Assembly: GCA_903938815.1 (NCBI GenBank)
Contig: CAJAES010000034.1
Span: 1 to 64,000, forward strand
Direction of reading: 5' to 3'
Length of the DNA stretch: 64,000 nucleotides
Source: an uncultured beta proteobacterium
GTDB lineage: Bacteria; Pseudomonadota; Gammaproteobacteria; Burkholderiales; Burkholderiaceae_C
Shown here: one piece after another, positions 56,328 to 64,000 of the stretch
Layout: each line of letters begins with the position of its first letter
Numbering within the stretch: position 1 is the first letter of the stretch
Position numbers and translations under genes: made by a program
The notes under the pieces: model-generated
Seen by the model: the letters and a program-made list of their open reading frames with translations, nothing else
Told to the model about the DNA's origin: nothing
Database searches by the model: none

Positions 56328-57601
56328 GCCGCCTGCGCCCCTTCCTTCCTGAAGAGATCACGGAACACCGGATAGATCTGCGAGGCCGAGGTGGCCTTGC
56401 GCATCGCGAACTGGCGCTGGCCCTCGAGCAGTTGCGTGTATTCCTCCCAGAGGTTCTGCTCCTCGTCGGCCACCTGCACGTACGCGTAGTAGCGCACCAG
56501 CGGCAGGATCTTGTCGGCCAGCAACTCTCGGCAGCGGCCGCTGTCGTGGTGCCAGTTGTCGCCGTCGCTGGCCTGTGCGCCGTAGATGTTCCACAGCGCG
56601 GGGTCGTAGCGCGCGCGGATGATCTCTTCCATCAGCACGAGCGCGCTGCTCACGACCGTGCCGCCCGTTTCCCGGGCGTGGAAGAAGTTCTGTTCGTCCA
56701 CTTCCTGCGCCTGCGTGTGGTGGCGGATGAAGACGAGCTCGATCTTCTCGTAGTGCCGCGTCAGGAACAGGTACAGCAGGATGAAGAAGCGCTTGGAGAG
56801 CTCCTTGCGCGCTTCGTCCATCGAGCCCGACACGTCCATCAGGCAGAACATCACGGCCTTGCTGGTGGGTTGCGGCACGCGCACCCGGTTGCGGAATCGC
56901 AGGTCGATCGGGTCGAGGTAGGGAATGCGCTCCAGCCGGGCGCGCAGCGCCGCGATCTCCAGGCGCATCGCGGCGGCCTCGATTTCCCGGCCCTCGGTTT
57001 CCAGCACGGCCAGCTGTTCCTGCAACTCCCGCAGCTCGCGCCGGGAACCGGCGCCGATGGCGATGCGCCGCCCGATGGCGCCGCGCATGCTGCGCACCAC
57101 GTGCAGGTTGTTCGGCGTGCCGTCGCTGCTGAAGCCCGCGCGCTGGCTCTTCCACTCCGGCACCTCGGCGAGCTGCGTGCGCACCAGGTGCGGCAGCGCG
57201 AGATCCTCGAAGAAGACCTGCATGAACTCTTCCTTCGACAGCGCGAAGACGAAGTCGTCCTCGCCGTCGCCGGAGTCGCCCGCCTGGCCCTTGCCCGAAC
57301 CGCCGCCGCCGCTGCCACCCTTGGGCCGCTCGATGCGGTCGCCGCGGATGAAGTCCTGGTTGCCCGGGTGCACGACCTCGCGCACCCCGCCCGAGCCGTG
57401 GCCGAACACCGGCTCGGAGAGGTCGCGCTTCGGGATGTGGATGTCCTCGCCGCGCTCGATGTCGCGGATGCCCCGTCCGTCGATCGCCCGCTTCACCGCC
57501 TCGCGGATCTGCTCCTTGTGGCGCCGGAGAAACCGCTCGCGGTTGCCGATGGACTTGTTCTTGCCCGCCAGCCGTCTGTCGATGATGGATTGCAGCGCCA
57601 T
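56324..57601 (-). CDS. yeaH: DUF444 family protein (YeaH/YhbH)
   Basis: The start at 57601 gives 425 aa beginning MALQSIIDRRLAGKNKSIGN. It has an N-terminal basic part, a Gly/Ser-rich linker (GGSGGGGSGKGQ) and a von Willebrand A-like domain (FCLMDVSGSMDEARK near residue 240, a MIDAS-type DxSxS). The family always travels with PrkA kinase and SpoVR. The gap between prkA and yeaH carries repeats, so the two may be partly uncoupled. Confidence 0.93.
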   Translation of the reverse strand: MALQSIIDRRLAGKNKSIGNRERFLRRHKEQIREAVKRAIDGRGIRDIERGEDIHIPKRDLSEPVFGHGSGGVREVVHPGNQDFIRGDRIERPKGGSGGGGSGKGQAGDSGDGEDDFVFALSKEEFMQVFFEDLALPHLVRTQLAEVPEWKSQRAGFSSDGTPNNLHVVRSMRGAIGRRIAIGAGSRRELRELQEQLAVLETEGREIEAAAMRLEIAALRARLERIPYLDPIDLRFRNRVRVPQPTSKAVMFCLMDVSGSMDEARKELSKRFFILLYLFLTRHYEKIELVFIRHHTQAQEVDEQNFFHARETGGTVVSSALVLMEEIIRARYDPALWNIYGAQASDGDNWHHDSGRCRELLADKILPLVRYYAYVQVADEEQNLWEEYTQLLEGQRQFAMRKATSASQIYPVFRDLFRKEGAQAA

Positions 57602-57632
57602 GGTGTCCGTCAGCAGCAATGGGCAAGCTTCC

Positions 57633-57797
57633 CGCCATGGAACCGGCTTTGCCGGGCCATCGGCGGACGGCCCCCCCGGCAGGCAGCGAGCGTCAGCGAG
57701 GCTGCCCAGGTCAAGCCACCGCCATGGAACCGGCTCTGCCGGGCCATCGGCGGGCGGCCCCCTCGGGGGGTAGCGAGCGAATGCGAGCTTGGGGGCA
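57633..57797. repeat. Composite intergenic repeats between prkA and yeaH
   Basis: Two ~44-bp copies of a CCATGGAACCGGCT...GGGCCATCGGCGG unit start at 57633 and 57720. The second runs into CTCGGGGGGTAGCGAGCG...GCGAGCTTGGGGG, a variant of the module in the 26444-26593 repeats. The 199-bp gap has no gene otherwise. Confidence 0.85.
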
Positions 57798-57800
57798 TCA

Positions 57801-59723
57801 TCACGAGCTTTTCCGCACGCGCAGGTACCACTCGCACAGCAGTCGCACCTGCTTGGGCGTGTAGCCCTTGGCCACCATGCGGGTCACGAAGTCCTCGTGC
57901 TTCTTGGCCTCGCCGGCGCTGGCCTTGGCGTTGAAGCTGATGACGGGCAGCAACTCTTCGGTGTTGCTGAACATCTTCTTTTCGATGACCGCGCGCAGCT
58001 TCTCGTAGCTCGTCCAGGCGGGGTTCTTGCCCTGGTTGTTGGCGCGTGCCCGCAGCACGAAGTTGACGATCTCGTTGCGGAAGTCCTTCGGGTTCGCGAT
58101 GCCGGCCGGCTTCTCGATCTTCTCGAGCTCGCCGTTCAGGCTGCCGCGGTCGAAGACCTCGCCCGTGTCGGTGTCGCGGTACTCGTGGTCCTGGATCCAG
58201 TAGTCGGCGTAGGTGACGTAGCGGTCGAAGATGTTCTGGCCGTACTCGCTGTAGCTCTCCAGGTAGGCGGTCTGGATCTCCTTGCCGATGAACTCGGCGT
58301 ACCGCGTGGCCAGGTGCTCCTTGATGAAGCCCAGGTACTTCTGCTCCAGCTCGGCAGGGAACTGCTCGCGTTCGATCTGCTGCTCTAGCACGTACATCAG
58401 GTGCACGGGGTTGGCTGCGACCTCGGTGCTGTCGAAGTTGAAGACCTTGCTGATGATCTTGTAGGCGAAGCGCGTGCTGATGCCGCTCATGCCCTCGTCC
58501 ACGCCGGCGTAGTCGCGGTACTCCTGGTAGCTCTTCGCGCGCGGGTCGGTGTCCTTGAGGTTCTCGCCGTCGTAGACCAGCATCTTGCTGTAGAGCGACG
58601 AGTTCTCGGGCTCCTTCAGCCGCGTGAGGATCGCGAACTGGCTCATCATCTTCAGCGTGCCCGGCGCGCAGGTGGCGGCCGCGAGCGAGGAGTTCCGCAG
58701 CAGCTTCTCGTAGATCCGGACCTCTTCGCTCACGCGCAGGCAGTACGGCACCTTCACGATGTAGATGCGGTCGAGGAAGGCTTCGTTGTTCTTGTTGTTG
58801 CGGAAGGCCTTCCACTCGCTCTCGTTGCTGTGCGCCAGCACGATGCCGTCGAAGGGGATCGCGCCGAAGCCCTCGGTGCCCTTGAAGTTGCCCTCCTGCG
58901 TGGCCGTCAGCAGCGGGTGCAGCACCTTGATGGGCGCCTTGAACATTTCCACGAACTCGAGCAGGCCCTGGTTGGCCAGGCACAGGCCACCCGAGTAGCT
59001 GTAGGCGTCGGGGTCGTCCTGCGCGTAGCTCTCGAGCTTGCGGATGTCGACCTTGCCGACCAGGCTGGAGATGTCCTGGTTGTTCTCGTCGCCGGGCTCG
59101 GTCTTGCTGATGCCCACCTGCTTGAGGATGCTCGGGTGGCGCTTGACGACGCGGAACCTGCGGATGTCGCCGCCGTATTCCTCGAGCCGCTTCACGGCCC
59201 AGGGGCTCAGGATGCGGTTCAGGTAGCGGCGCGGGATGCCGTATTCGCTCTCCAGGATCGCGCCGTCCTCCTCCGCATCGAAGAGACCGAGCGGAGACTC
59301 GTTCACAGGCGAGCCCTTGATGGCGTAGAACGGCACGTCCTGCATCAGCTGCTTCAGCCGTTCGGCGATGCTGCTCTTGCCGCCCCCCACCGGGCCCAGC
59401 AGATACAGGATCTGCTTCTTTTCCTCCAGGCCCTGCGCGGCGTGCCGGAAGTAGCTCACCACCTGCTCGATGGCGTCTTCCATGCCGTAGAACTCTGCGA
59501 AGGCGGGGTAGACCTTGATGACCTTGTTGGCGAAGAGGCGCGAAAGGCGAGTGTCGGTGCGCGTGTCGATCTGCTTCGGCTCGCCGATCGCCTTGAGCAT
59601 GCGCTCCGGCGCGGTGGCGTAGGCCAGCGGGTTGCGCTTGCACTCGGCGAGGTAGTCCTCGAGCGAGAGCTCTTCCTCGCGCGTGCGCTCGTAGCGCGCG
59701 GCGAAACTGCTGATCACGTCCAT
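57801..59723 (-). CDS. prkA: PrkA/YeaG serine protein kinase
   Basis: The start at 59723 gives 640 aa, close to the 644 of E. coli YeaG, with AGGAG 6 nt upstream; two earlier ATGs in the track ORF are less likely. It has an N-terminal PrkA AAA domain with Walker A GPVGGGKS at residues 110-117, AHSNESEW and DRIYIVKVPYCLR, and a C-terminal kinase-like domain. It is first in the prkA-yeaH-spoVR unit, expected to respond to starvation or nitrogen stress. Its leader holds two hairpins. Confidence 0.96.
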   Translation of the reverse strand: MDVISSFAARYERTREEELSLEDYLAECKRNPLAYATAPERMLKAIGEPKQIDTRTDTRLSRLFANKVIKVYPAFAEFYGMEDAIEQVVSYFRHAAQGLEEKKQILYLLGPVGGGKSSIAERLKQLMQDVPFYAIKGSPVNESPLGLFDAEEDGAILESEYGIPRRYLNRILSPWAVKRLEEYGGDIRRFRVVKRHPSILKQVGISKTEPGDENNQDISSLVGKVDIRKLESYAQDDPDAYSYSGGLCLANQGLLEFVEMFKAPIKVLHPLLTATQEGNFKGTEGFGAIPFDGIVLAHSNESEWKAFRNNKNNEAFLDRIYIVKVPYCLRVSEEVRIYEKLLRNSSLAAATCAPGTLKMMSQFAILTRLKEPENSSLYSKMLVYDGENLKDTDPRAKSYQEYRDYAGVDEGMSGISTRFAYKIISKVFNFDSTEVAANPVHLMYVLEQQIEREQFPAELEQKYLGFIKEHLATRYAEFIGKEIQTAYLESYSEYGQNIFDRYVTYADYWIQDHEYRDTDTGEVFDRGSLNGELEKIEKPAGIANPKDFRNEIVNFVLRARANNQGKNPAWTSYEKLRAVIEKKMFSNTEELLPVISFNAKASAGEAKKHEDFVTRMVAKGYTPKQVRLLCEWYLRVRKSS

Positions 59724-59749
59724 GCGGATCTCCTGCGTTGACATCGGCC

Positions 59750-59820
59750 GGCCGGATGAGTCCGGCCTGCACGGGAAGTTCTGATGGAGTCCCGGCTGAA
59801 CAGGCCCGGGCGCCATCAGA
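59750..59820 (-). promoter_or_regulatory. Two inverted repeats in the prkA leader
   Basis: GGCCGGA-TGAG-TCCGGCC (59750-59767) is a perfect hairpin about 27 nt before the prkA ATG. TCTGATGG...CCATCAGA (59780-59820) encloses a further GC-rich stem. The remainder of the 368-bp divergent gap to the MFS gene contains a lone TTGACA on the minus strand (59922-59917) without a good -10, and no gene. Confidence 0.5.
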
Positions 59821-60091
59821 GCTTTCCTGTCACCGTCGTGCGCAGTGCACCAGCGGCATGGATTCAGCTTGGTTCATTCTGCGCCTGTGCATGCGCCGAT
59901 GAGCCGTGTCTTCGCGTGTCAATTTACCGTGTTTGCTTTCCCGTTCCGGGCCTGTTGGCAATGCGGCAAAGTGAGCAAGGAGCGTGCCTTGCAATCGCGG
60001 GCCGCGCTGAGCCCCATGCCGGTTCAACGCTGCACCGCCCCGGTTCGATGACCGCGCCCGGCCACGTCGCATTGCGCACCACAATGTGCCC

Positions 60092-61264
60092 ATGAATCGA
60101 CACCTTCTGTTGCTGGCTGTGTGCCAGGCCCTGTTCCTGACCAACAACGTCACCTTCATCGCGATCAACGGCCTGGTCGGCCTGCAGCTCGCGCCGCTGG
60201 GCTGGATGGCGACGCTGCCCGTGATGGGCTATGTGGTCGGCGGGGCGCTGTCCACCTCGCCGGTGGCGCGCCTTCAGGCAAGGCTCGGGCGCAAGCGTTC
60301 GTTCCAGATCGGGCTGGTCGTGGCGGCGCTGTCGGCCGCGGTGGGCGCGGTGGCGGTCACGATCGGCAGTTTCTGGCTGCTGGTGGCGGCCACGGTGGTG
60401 GCGGGCTTCTACAACGCCAACGCGGCGCTGTACCGCTTCGCCGGGCTCGAGCTGGTGGACGCGTCTCTCAAGGAAAAGGCCATCTCGCTGGTGATGGCCG
60501 GCGGCGTCGCCGGGGCCTTCATCGGCCCCAACCTGGCCAGTGCCACGCGCACCTGGCTGGACGTGCCCTTCTCCGGCGCCTACGTGGCGCTGGTCGGGGT
60601 GGCGCTGCTCGGCCTGCTGGTGATGTCCATGATCCGGTTCCCCGCCCATGTGGCGCCGGTTCCGGGCGCCGACATCGGGCGGCCGATGTCCGAGATCGCA
60701 CGCCAGCCGGCCTTCGTGGTGGCGGTGGTCGCCGGCGCGCTGAGCTACGGCGTGATGAACCTGCTGATGGCGGCCACGCCGCTGGCCATGCAGCAGTGCG
60801 GCCTGCCCTTCGACAGCGCTGCGCTGGTGCTCGAATGGCACGTGCTCGGGATGTTCGTTCCGGCCTTCTTCACGGGCCACCTCATCAAGCGCTTCGGGGT
60901 GCTGCCGGTGATGGGCGTCGGCGCGGTGCTGAACTTCCTGTGCGTCGCCATCGCGCTGAGCGGCGTCGACCTGATGCAGTTCCTCGCTGCGCTGTTCCTG
61001 CTGGGCGTGGGCTGGAACTTCCTCTACACCGGCGCCACGACCCTGCTGACGACCACCTATCGCCCCGAGGAAAAGACGCGCGTGCAGGGCACGATGGACT
61101 TCTGGGTCTTCTCGACCATGGCGGCCACGTCGTTCGCCTCGGGTGCGCTCGTCACAACGCAGGGATGGTTCTGGCTCAACGTGGGCTCGCTGTTGCCGCT
61201 GGTCGCGGTGAGCCTGGCACTGTTCTGGCTTGCAGCGAAGCCTTCGCCCAAAGCCTATGGTTAA
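60092..61264 (+). CDS. MFS transporter
   Basis: The 390-aa protein begins MNRHLLLLAVCQALFLTNNV (the track's GTG two codons earlier is less likely). It has about 12 transmembrane segments with ARLQARLGRKRSFQIGL after helix 2 and WNFLYTGATTLLTTTYRPEEK in the second half. The sequence resembles YfkL/NreB-type major-facilitator carriers, but the substrate is not evident. It is monocistronic and divergent from prkA. Confidence 0.88.
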   Translation: MNRHLLLLAVCQALFLTNNVTFIAINGLVGLQLAPLGWMATLPVMGYVVGGALSTSPVARLQARLGRKRSFQIGLVVAALSAAVGAVAVTIGSFWLLVAATVVAGFYNANAALYRFAGLELVDASLKEKAISLVMAGGVAGAFIGPNLASATRTWLDVPFSGAYVALVGVALLGLLVMSMIRFPAHVAPVPGADIGRPMSEIARQPAFVVAVVAGALSYGVMNLLMAATPLAMQQCGLPFDSAALVLEWHVLGMFVPAFFTGHLIKRFGVLPVMGVGAVLNFLCVAIALSGVDLMQFLAALFLLGVGWNFLYTGATTLLTTTYRPEEKTRVQGTMDFWVFSTMAATSFASGALVTTQGWFWLNVGSLLPLVAVSLALFWLAAKPSPKAYG

Positions 61265-61374
61265 CCCCATCTATCTGATTTGGAGATAGCTTGGCGACGG
61301 CACATTGCATTTCACAGCGGCCGCTCCGGCGCCTATCGTCCGCGCCGTCCGTCCAACGAACGCAGGAGCGCCGC

Positions 61375-62547
61375 ATGAGCCGAAACAATCCCTTGATCCT
61401 GGCCGGCATGGCCACCGTGGCGCTGGCCGCGCACACGGTCGCCTTTGCCCAGAAAGCCCCGCTGCAGAAGATCGGCAAGGGCGAGGGCCAGGTCGACATC
61501 GTCGCCTGGGCCGGCTACATCGAGCGCGGCGCGACCGACAAGAACTTCGACTGGGTGACCGACTTCGAGAAGAAGACCGGCTGCAAGGTCAACGTGAAGA
61601 CCGCCGGCACCTCTGACGAGATGGTGGCCCTGATGAACGAGGGCGGTTTCGACCTCGTCACGGCTTCGGGCGACGCCTCCACCCGCCTGATCCGCGGCAA
61701 GAAGGTCCAGCCGATCAACGTGAACCTGATCCCGAGCTACAAGAACATCGACCCCCGGCTGCAGAAGTCGCCCTGGCACTTCGAGGGCAACACGCACTAC
61801 GGCGTGCCCTACCAGTGGGGCTGGAACGTGCTCATGTACAACACCAAGGTCTTCGGCGACAAGCCGCCGACGAGCTGGAGCGTGGTGTTCGAGGAGACGA
61901 CGCTGCCTGACGGCAAGAGCAACAAGGGCCGCGTGCAGGCCTTCGACGGCCCGATCTACATCGCCGACGCCGCGCTCTACCTGATGAAGAAGAACCCGGC
62001 GCTGGGCATCAAGGACCCGTACGAGCTGAACGAGGCCCAGTACAAGGCCGCGCTCGAGCTGCTGCGCGGCCAGCGCAAGCTGGTGGGCAAGTACTGGCAC
62101 GACGCCTTCGTGCAGATCGACGACTTCACCAACGAGGGCGTGGTCGCGTCCGGCAGCTGGCAGTTCCAGTCGAACATCCTGAAGAGCAAGAAGGCGCCGG
62201 TGGCCACGGTGGTGCCTGTAGAAGGCGCCACGGGCTGGGCCGACAGCACCATGCTGCACGCCGAGGCCAAGAACCCGAACTGCGCCTACATGTGGCTCGA
62301 GCACTCGCTGAACCCGAAGCTGCAGGGCGACCTGTCGGCCTGGTTCGGTTCGGTGCCGGCGGTGCCCGCGGCCTGCAAGGGCAACAAGCTGCTCGGCGAC
62401 GACGGCTGCGCGCGCCAGGGCTACAACGACTTCGACAAGATCTCGTTCTGGCGCACGCCGGTGTCGCAGTGCAAGAGCCAGAACAATGCCTGCGTGCCGT
62501 ATCACAAGTGGGCGTCCGACTACATCGCGGTGCTGGGTGGCCGGTGA
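61375..62547 (+). CDS. ABC transporter periplasmic binding protein, polyamine (PotD/PotF) type
   Basis: From MSRNNPLILAGMATVALAAH (GCAGGAG before the ATG) it is 390 aa with a signal peptide ending at AFA. The mature part reads VDIVAWAGYIERGATDKNFD, FEKKTGCKVNVKTAGTSDEM, YGVPYQWGWNVLMYNTKVF and WADSTMLHAEAKNPNCAYMW, as in spermidine/putrescine receptors. Four cysteines near the C terminus may form disulfides. The ATPase gene follows after 27 bp. Confidence 0.92.
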   Translation: MSRNNPLILAGMATVALAAHTVAFAQKAPLQKIGKGEGQVDIVAWAGYIERGATDKNFDWVTDFEKKTGCKVNVKTAGTSDEMVALMNEGGFDLVTASGDASTRLIRGKKVQPINVNLIPSYKNIDPRLQKSPWHFEGNTHYGVPYQWGWNVLMYNTKVFGDKPPTSWSVVFEETTLPDGKSNKGRVQAFDGPIYIADAALYLMKKNPALGIKDPYELNEAQYKAALELLRGQRKLVGKYWHDAFVQIDDFTNEGVVASGSWQFQSNILKSKKAPVATVVPVEGATGWADSTMLHAEAKNPNCAYMWLEHSLNPKLQGDLSAWFGSVPAVPAACKGNKLLGDDGCARQGYNDFDKISFWRTPVSQCKSQNNACVPYHKWASDYIAVLGGR

Positions 62548-62574
62548 TGTCGGTCTGCGTTCCGGGCTGACCCC

Positions 62575-63579
62575 ATGACCGCTGCGGTCCAGCTCGAAGA
62601 CGTGGAGTGCGTCTTCGGCAGCGGAGCCTCGGCCGTGCGCGCCGTGGACCGCGTGAACCTGAGCATCGAAGCGGGCGAGTTCTTCACCCTGCTCGGGCCT
62701 TCGGGCTCGGGCAAGACGACCTGCCTTCGGATGATCGGGGGCTTCACGCTGCCCACGGCCGGCCGCATCCGCATCGGCGACGCGGACGTGACGCTCGCCC
62801 CGCCCTATGCGCGCCCGGTGAACACCGTGTTCCAGGACTACGCGCTGTTCCCTCATATGAGCCTGCGCGACAACGTGGCCTACCCGCTGATGGTGCGCGG
62901 CGTGGGCAAGGCCGAGCGCGTGCGCAAGGCCGACGAACTGCTGGCCCTGGTGCAGCTGCCCGGACTCGGCGACCGGCGCCCGAGCGCCCTGTCCGGCGGG
63001 CAGCGCCAGCGTGTCGCCCTGGCCCGGGCCCTGATCGGCCAGCCGCAGGTGCTGCTGCTCGACGAACCCCTCGGCGCGCTCGACCTGAAGCTGCGCGAGC
63101 AGATGCAGACCGAGCTGAAGGCGCTGCAGCGGCGCCTGGGCATCACCTTCCTGTTCATCACGCACGACCAGCACGAGGCGCTCTCCATGAGCGACCGCAT
63201 CGGCGTCTTCAACGCCGGCCGCCTGGAGCAGGTGGGCACGCCGCCCGAGGTCTACAACGCGCCGACCACACGCTTCGTCGCACAGTTCGTCGGCGCTGCC
63301 AACGTGCTGGACGGCGAGACGGCGCGGCGCTTCACCGGCCACGGCGCCGCGATGCTGCGGCCCGAGCGCATCCGCATCGGCGGCGCGGAGCAGGCGCGCG
63401 CCAGCGGCACGGTGGCCGAGGTGCAGTACTTCGGCGCCTTCACCCGCGTGAAGGTCGACACCGGGGGCGCCTTGCTGCAGGCCGACCTGCCGGCCGACCC
63501 CGGCACCTCCGCGCCGGAGGCGGGCAGCGCCGTCCACCTGCACTGGGACGCGCGGGCGGTGCACGCGCTGGCGGGCTGA
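62575..63579 (+). CDS. ABC transporter ATP-binding protein, polyamine (PotA) type
   Basis: The 334-aa ATPase has Walker A GPSGSGKTT near residue 43, the Q-loop in VFQDYALFPHMS, the signature LSGGQRQRVALARAL and Walker B VLLLDEPLGALD, with switch His in FITHDQHEAL. A C-terminal TOBE domain regulates uptake. It pairs with the upstream receptor. The permease genes expected next are not in the remaining 421 bp, where repeats lie instead. Confidence 0.94.
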   Translation: MTAAVQLEDVECVFGSGASAVRAVDRVNLSIEAGEFFTLLGPSGSGKTTCLRMIGGFTLPTAGRIRIGDADVTLAPPYARPVNTVFQDYALFPHMSLRDNVAYPLMVRGVGKAERVRKADELLALVQLPGLGDRRPSALSGGQRQRVALARALIGQPQVLLLDEPLGALDLKLREQMQTELKALQRRLGITFLFITHDQHEALSMSDRIGVFNAGRLEQVGTPPEVYNAPTTRFVAQFVGAANVLDGETARRFTGHGAAMLRPERIRIGGAEQARASGTVAEVQYFGAFTRVKVDTGGALLQADLPADPGTSAPEAGSAVHLHWDARAVHALAG

Positions 63580-63675
63580 GCGTGGTGCGTGCGATGCCAG
63601 ATTCCGGCCCGTTGCGGACGTTTCCCGAGGTCCGCTGCGTTCTGATCCTCGAGCCCTGCGTTCGGAGGTTGCGCG

Positions 63676-63779
63676 GGCCAAGGCTGGTGGGCCCCCTCCC
63701 ACTCCATGTCCTCCGCCAGCGGCCGCAGGCCGCTGGCTCCCCCTTGACTTCCGTGGGAGGGGGCCCACCAGCCTTGGCC
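63676..63779. repeat. Long hairpin element A
   Basis: Perfect 27-bp arms (63676-63702 and 63753-63779) enclose a 50-bp loop. Read on the minus strand the loop starts GGAAGTCAAGGGGGAG, contains a perfect inner hairpin CCAGCGGCC-TGC-GGCCGCTGG, and ends CGGAGGACATGGA. No coding gene is credible here; the ORF that spans it is an artefact of the GC-rich repeat. Confidence 0.85.
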
Positions 63780-63873
63780 TGCCGTCTTGGTGGCATGCGC
63801 TGCATCACCACAAAAACGGCGGCCGCAGCAGCATGGGCGGGGCTCGACCGCCGAGCGCCAACAGCGTCATTGG

Positions 63874-63971
63874 CCGAGTGCGGTGGGCGCCCTTCCCCGG
63901 AAGTAAAGGGGGAGGAGCGGGCGCAGCCCGGTCCGGAGGACATGGAGGGGAAGGGTGCCCGCCGCACTCGG
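63874..63971. repeat. Long hairpin element B, inverted relative to A
   Basis: 25-bp arms (63874-63898 and 63947-63971) differ at two positions, one still pairing as G-U. The 48-bp loop, read on the plus strand, starts GGAAGTAAAGGGGGAG, has an inner hairpin CGGGC-GCA-GCCCG, and ends CGGAGGACATGGA, matching element A. The arms of A and B share no sequence. The 421 bp after the ATPase gene hold only these two elements and unremarkable spacer. Confidence 0.85.
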
Positions 63972-64000
63972 TCTGCGCGATCTACGCGGGTACCTGCTGG

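Noticed and set aside
61333-63768. 811-aa minus-strand ORF opposite the ABC transporter genes
   Set aside because: Antisense shadow of two well-recognised genes; no motif, repetitive composition.
63440-63967. 175-aa minus-strand ORF over the terminal hairpins
   Set aside because: Coding potential is produced by the GC-rich inverted repeats; it runs into the ATPase gene antisense.

Overview
The window is GC-rich chromosomal DNA of a betaproteobacterium, order Burkholderiales, most likely Comamonadaceae or the neighbouring Rubrivivax/Leptothrix/Roseateles group. This is inferred from the gyrB-dnaN-dnaA // rpmH-rnpA-yidD-yidC-mnmE origin cluster, a Bug-type (TctC) solute receptor beside CoA-thioester catabolic genes, the kdsD-kdsC-lptC block and a PEP-CTERM protein. 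No rRNA, tRNA or CRISPR array was seen.

Layout. (1) 1-404: broken-off end of an IS256-family insertion sequence. (2) 593-10933: a co-directional defence operon, hsdM - AlbA/ATPase-like gene - hsdS - Septu-like ATPase (ptuA-like) - HNH nuclease (ptuB-like) - hsdR, with 4-nt or longer overlaps at most junctions. (3) 11185-21052: replication-origin region with gyrB, dnaN and dnaA on the minus strand and rpmH, rnpA, yidD, yidC and mnmE on the plus strand. DnaA boxes lie in the dnaA-dnaN gap, over the dnaA promoter and inside rnpA. (4) 21053-22680: an AT-richer accessory patch just after the mnmE 3' end, holding an MNT/HEPN toxin-antitoxin pair and several palindromes. (5) 22680-34443: an orphan gene, an FAD oxidoreductase, a 52-aa protein, then a minus-strand catabolic operon (CoA-transferase, enoyl-CoA hydratase, HMG-CoA-lyase-like aldolase, acyl-CoA dehydrogenase, MmgE/PrpD) with a Bug receptor. 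A SDR - GntR - MFS unit is transcribed divergently from it. (6) 34424-41933: apt, a histidine phosphatase, a CPA2 antiporter, then kdsD-kdsC-lptC continuing without a break into a SDR and an SbtA/SbtB-like bicarbonate permease and PII pair. (7) 42105-52822: RRM RNA-binding protein, marC - nitronate monooxygenase - GMC oxidoreductase, HDOD protein, acyl-CoA ligase, cobalamin adenosyltransferase, FAD-linked oxidase, trypsin-like protease, UDP-glucuronate epimerase. (8) 52954-64000: lipoprotein, PEP-CTERM protein, the stress operon prkA-yeaH-spoVR, an MFS transporter, the first two genes of a polyamine-type ABC transporter, and two long hairpin elements.

The most interesting items are the Septu-like pair nested inside the type I restriction operon, and the two terminal hairpin elements, which share a conserved core but have unrelated self-complementary stems. 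Also notable are an SDR lacking its catalytic tyrosine beside a promoter/operator, DnaA boxes built into the rnpA coding sequence, and two families of intergenic repeats. All identifications come from reading the sequence and ORF translations; no database search was run.
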